Source: Limnobacter sp.
GTDB lineage: Bacteria > Pseudomonadota > Gammaproteobacteria > Burkholderiales > Burkholderiaceae_B
NCBI GenBank assembly: GCA_029866125.1
Contig: JARWZZ010000015.1
Coordinates: 1 to 64,000, forward strand
Direction of reading: 5' to 3'
DNA length: 64,000 nucleotides
Of this stretch, positions 60,417-64,000 are shown in pieces (positions within the stretch are counted from its first letter, which is position 1; each line of letters opens with the position of its first letter). The notes below the pieces were generated by a model that searched no databases, was not told the origin of the DNA, and saw nothing but the letters and a program-made list of their open reading frames with translations. Both the position numbers and the translations under genes were made by a program.

Positions 60417-60893
60417 TTGATGAGCGGCCTAACGCACTTTGATCAAAACGGGAATGCCCACATGGTGGATGTGGGAGCAAAACTGGACACTGAACGCACT
60501 GCAGTGGCCAAAGGCCGAATTTTGCTGGGGCAAGAAGCATTTGCTGTGCTGAAGGCAGGTACTAGCAAAAAAGGGGATGTACTGGGTGTGGCCAGAATTG
60601 CAGCCATTCAGGGTGCAAAACGCACCTCGGATTTGATTCCACTTTGCCACCCTCTCCCTTTGACGCGACTGGCTGTTGAATTTGAATTGGTAGAAACTGA
60701 ACATGCTGTGGACTGCGAATGCACAGCCCAAACACTGGGTAAAACCGGGGTGGAGATGGAAGCCCTCACTGGGGTGCAGATTGGGCTCCTCACTGTTTAT
60801 GACATGCTAAAAGCCATTGACAAAGGCATGGTGATAACCGATGTGAAGCTGCTTAAAAAAACTGGTGGAAAGTCGGACTTTACTATTAAATAA
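60417..60893 (+). CDS. moaC: Cyclic pyranopterin monophosphate synthase MoaC
   Basis: [56 protein letters not shown]. Confidence 0.97.
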   Translation: MMSGLTHFDQNGNAHMVDVGAKLDTERTAVAKGRILLGQEAFAVLKAGTSKKGDVLGVARIAAIQGAKRTSDLIPLCHPLPLTRLAVEFELVETEHAVDCECTAQTLGKTGVEMEALTGVQIGLLTVYDMLKAIDKGMVITDVKLLKKTGGKSDFTIK

Positions 60894-60920
60894 AAGCTTG
60901 ACATCCCACCTGCGTAGAGC

Positions 60921-61406
60921 TTACAACTGCGCCTGCCTGCAGATTGCAGGAACCAAGTCATATGCTGCCACGGCGCTGATCGAACAGCGCCAGCTTTGAA
61001 CAGCCGCACCAGCAGTGGCCAGAGCCCCGGTGGAGGTTGTTGGCTGTAGCCGCACAGTTGCACCCCGGGCCGCTGTTGGCAAAGGTGAATTTGCCGCGTT
61101 GTTCAGCACCATTGAAATAGAGCCGTTGGCGATAGTCACGCTGGAAACGTTTTCAGTGGTGATGCTTGGGCAGTTTGCTTCGACGTTGTTGGTAGGCATT
61201 GTTCCGCGTGTGGCCTGAAACTCCAAAATACCCGCTTTGCAACCCTGCGCATAATTGATCGCCTCAGAGATTCGCGCTCGGCCTAAGTAATTAGCAAACG
61301 CTGGCAAAGCAATGGCCGCCAACACGCCTACAATTGCTACCGCAATCATCAATTCAATCAATGTAAAGCCAGACTGTTTTGGCTGTTTTGGTTTAACGCT
61401 CATCAT
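60921..61406 (-). CDS. Type IV pilin-like protein
   Basis: Prepilin motif QSGFTLIELMIAVAIVGVLAAIALPAF. Confidence 0.92.
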   Translation of the reverse strand: MMSVKPKQPKQSGFTLIELMIAVAIVGVLAAIALPAFANYLGRARISEAINYAQGCKAGILEFQATRGTMPTNNVEANCPSITTENVSSVTIANGSISMVLNNAANSPLPTAARGATVRLQPTTSTGALATAGAAVQSWRCSISAVAAYDLVPAICRQAQL

Positions 61407-61492
61407 AAAGTCCCTTTAAAAGTGTGCAGCGAGCCTTTACTTTGATCGGGCGGGGCTTCGGTTATCACCCCCTTTTTGGTTAGTAAATAAAA

Positions 61493-61525
61493 ACCCCCTA
61501 TTCAGATTCACTCTGAATAGGGGGT
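61493..61525 (-). terminator. sucCD terminator
   Basis: Perfect 14-bp stem ACCCCCTATTCAGA/TCTGAATAGGGGGT with minus-strand U tract. Confidence 0.95.
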
Positions 61526-61548
61526 CTTTAAAGCTTCAGGCAAAGCAA

Positions 61549-62436
61549 TTACATGCCAATGGCCTTCTTCAACAAACGGCCCATTTCGGAAGGATCTTTC
61601 GTGACGGTAATACCGCACTCTTCCATGATGGCCAGTTTTTCCTGAGCCGTGCCTTTACCACCAGAAATAATCGCACCGGCGTGGCCCATGCGCTTTCCGG
61701 GTGGCGCTGTAACACCTGCGATAAAGCCCACCACAGGCTTCTTCATATTGTCCTTGACCCACAGAGCGGCTTCTTCTTCGTCGCTACCGCCGATCTCACC
61801 AATCATGACCACTGCGTCTGTTTCAGGATCGTCATTGAACATGCGCATCACTTCAAGATGCTTCAAGCCATTTACTGGGTCGCCACCAATGCCCACTGCG
61901 CTGGACTGGCCCAAGCCCAATTCAGTCAACTGACCTACAGCTTCGTAAGTCAATGTACCTGAGCGGGAAACCACGCCAATGCGGCCTTTCTTGTGAATGT
62001 GGCCAGGCATAATGCCGATCTTGATTTCATCAGGCGTAATAACGCCTGGGCAGTTGGGGCCAACCAAAATGGTTTTGCGGCCTTCTTTGCGCATACGTTC
62101 ACGCACTTCCATCATGTCGCGCACTGGAATGCCTTCGGTGATACAAATCACCAAATCCAGATCGGCTTCTACCGCTTCCCAAATTGCGGCGGCGGCAAAT
62201 GGAGGTGGTACATAAATGACGGAAGCATTTGCGCCAGTCTGCTTTTTTGCATCTGCAACGGTGCCGTAAATAGGCACGCCTTCAAAGTCCTCACCCGCCT
62301 TTTTGGGGTTTACACCCGCAACAAAGCAGTTCTTGCCGTTGGCGTATTCACGACACATGCGTGTGTGAAACTGGCCTGTTTTACCGGTAATACCTTGGGT
62401 AATCACCTTGGTGTCTTTGTTAATCAAAATAGACAT
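61549..62436 (-). CDS. sucD: Succinate-CoA ligase alpha subunit
   Basis: [37 protein letters not shown]. Confidence 0.97.
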   Translation of the reverse strand: MSILINKDTKVITQGITGKTGQFHTRMCREYANGKNCFVAGVNPKKAGEDFEGVPIYGTVADAKKQTGANASVIYVPPPFAAAAIWEAVEADLDLVICITEGIPVRDMMEVRERMRKEGRKTILVGPNCPGVITPDEIKIGIMPGHIHKKGRIGVVSRSGTLTYEAVGQLTELGLGQSSAVGIGGDPVNGLKHLEVMRMFNDDPETDAVVMIGEIGGSDEEEAALWVKDNMKKPVVGFIAGVTAPPGKRMGHAGAIISGGKGTAQEKLAIMEECGITVTKDPSEMGRLLKKAIGM

Positions 62437-62520
62437 GCTGTGTTCCTTTGCAATCAGACGAGGATCTAATCCACTCGCCTCGAAGTTTAGTTCGTGAAGG
62501 GTTTTTGTTAAGGCGACTTA

Positions 62521-63690
62521 TTACTTGCCAGCTGCTACTGCTGCAACTACCTTCTGGGCGGCTTCACCCATGGAGTTGGCAGCAATAATTGGCAGGCCAG
62601 AATCAGCCAAAATTTTCTTACCCAAATCTTCGTTGGTGCCTTTCATGCGCACAACCAGCGGCACTTTCAAGCCCACTGCCTTGGAGGCTGCAACTACACC
62701 ATCTGCAATCACGTCACAGCGCATAATGCCACCAAAAATGTTAACCAAAATCGCTTTCAGATTCGGGTTTTTCAACATGATCTTGAAAGCTTCAGTCACT
62801 TTCTCGGTTGTGGCACCACCGCCCACATCCAAGAAGTTGGCAGGCTCGCCGCCAAACAGCTTGATGGTGTCCATCGTGGCCATCGCCAATCCCGCGCCGT
62901 TGACCAAGCAACCAATGTTGCCGTCCAGCGAAATGTAGGAGAGGTCGAATTTACTGGCTTCGATTTCGGCCGGGTCTTCCTCAGCCAAATCACGCATTTC
63001 AACGATTTCAGGGTGACGGAACAAGGCGTTGGAGTCAAAGTTCAACTTGGCGTCCAAAGCAATGATGTCGCCGTTACCAGTCAAAATCATGGGGTTGATT
63101 TCAGCCAAGCTGGCATCTGTGTCCCAAAATGCTTTGTACAAGCCTTGGAATACTGCACGGGCCTTCACGATGGAGGCTGCGGGTACGCCAATCTTGGCGG
63201 CCAAGTCGTCAGCTTCAGCATTCGTCAAACCTGTGGCGGGGTCCACGTAAACCTTGTGAATCAATTCAGGAGTGTGCTCGGCCACTTCTTCAATGTCCAT
63301 ACCGCCTTCGCTGGAGGCCATGACGCACACGCGCTGTGTCACACGGTCAACAACCATACCCAAGTAGTATTCTTTCTTGATGTCGGCGCCTTCTTCAACC
63401 AACAGGCGGCTGACTTTTTGCCCTTCAGGACTGGTTTGGTGAGTTACAAGCTGCATGCCCATAATTTGGGATGCGTAAGTTTTTACATCAGCCAAGCTTT
63501 TGGCAACTTTCACGCCGCCACCCTTGCCACGACCACCTGCATGAATTTGGGCTTTGACCACCCACACCGGGCCGCCCAGCTTTTCAGCTGCAGCAACTGC
63601 TTCGTCTACAGAAAAGCAGGGATAACCGGTAGGTACGGCAACACCGTACTTCTTCAAAATTTCCTTGCCTTGGTACTCGTGAATTTTCAT
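62521..63690 (-). CDS. sucC: Succinate-CoA ligase beta subunit
   Basis: [46 protein letters not shown]. Confidence 0.97.
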   Translation of the reverse strand: MKIHEYQGKEILKKYGVAVPTGYPCFSVDEAVAAAEKLGGPVWVVKAQIHAGGRGKGGGVKVAKSLADVKTYASQIMGMQLVTHQTSPEGQKVSRLLVEEGADIKKEYYLGMVVDRVTQRVCVMASSEGGMDIEEVAEHTPELIHKVYVDPATGLTNAEADDLAAKIGVPAASIVKARAVFQGLYKAFWDTDASLAEINPMILTGNGDIIALDAKLNFDSNALFRHPEIVEMRDLAEEDPAEIEASKFDLSYISLDGNIGCLVNGAGLAMATMDTIKLFGGEPANFLDVGGGATTEKVTEAFKIMLKNPNLKAILVNIFGGIMRCDVIADGVVAASKAVGLKVPLVVRMKGTNEDLGKKILADSGLPIIAANSMGEAAQKVVAAVAAGK

Positions 63691-63827
63691 GACAATTCCT
63701 TGCGGGAAAGTGAGTTATTGCAACGGAGCAATGAGAATAGCCTCACCGCCCAACAGAAATAAGGGTGAATACAATACTGCGTGATAGGAAAAGCGGTTGC
63801 CAGAGCAGGAACCGGAAGAAGGAAAGC

Positions 63828-63862
63828 GCATGCCATGCATGCCAAATCTATATATAGATTTG
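63828..63862. promoter_or_regulatory. Direct repeat plus 20-bp palindrome upstream of sucC
   Basis: GCATGCC-AT-GCATGCC followed by CAAATCTATATATAGATTTG. Confidence 0.5.
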
Positions 63863-64000
63863 TATCTTTGTCTTTGCTTCCTGTGCTGTCGAGAACCGCT
63901 TCGATTCACAACTAGACTATCACTTCTATTGAAACACAAAAGCCTTGACAGGATATTATCACTGTTCGGAATTCAACTCGACAGTTAGTCGCTTCCAAGC

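Noticed and set aside
63715-63988. Small ORFs at window end (74 aa minus, 63 aa plus)
   Set aside because: Overlap palindromes and putative regulatory DNA; no recognisable protein features or RBS
1-64000. tRNA, rRNA, IS element or integron
   Set aside because: No tRNA-like cloverleaf, rRNA sequence, transposase or integrase ORF noticed; a tRNAscan-SE/ISfinder run would be needed to exclude them formally

Overview
The window looks like ordinary chromosome from a betaproteobacterium (Burkholderiales-like gene content; inferred, not tested). It is densely coded on both strands. I saw no tRNA, rRNA, CRISPR array, IS element or prophage. It opens inside a flagellin C-terminus and ends just upstream of sucCD. 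Recognisable blocks are: Baeyer-Villiger-type FMO and SDR; ECF sigma/NrsF/GST operon; several sensor kinases and response regulators; M23 peptidase/anmK; tyrS; glyA-nrdR-ribD-ribE; a DUF3047/TIGR04282/TIGR04283-like block; mgtE; pabBC; maeB; ubiD; yqjD/yqjE-like genes; dacB; a DEAD-box helicase; a ClC channel; a dctP plus FixJ-type two-component pair; moaC; a pilin; and sucCD. I found no convincing wholly novel multi-gene system. The best leads are: (1) a 50-aa Cys-rich ORF at 6633-6785, absent from the ORF track, preceded by a possible SigF-type promoter; (2) a SigF-like promoter (GTAACT-N16-CGAA) abutting the ECF sigma start codon; (3) a nested palindrome between an orphan dctP and a divergent sensor kinase; (4) an inverted repeat covering the FMO ribosome-binding site; (5) a secreted HEAGH putative metalloprotease; (6) operator-like palindromes upstream of a FabR-like TetR gene and of sucC. 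All family calls come from reading the translations; no database search was run.
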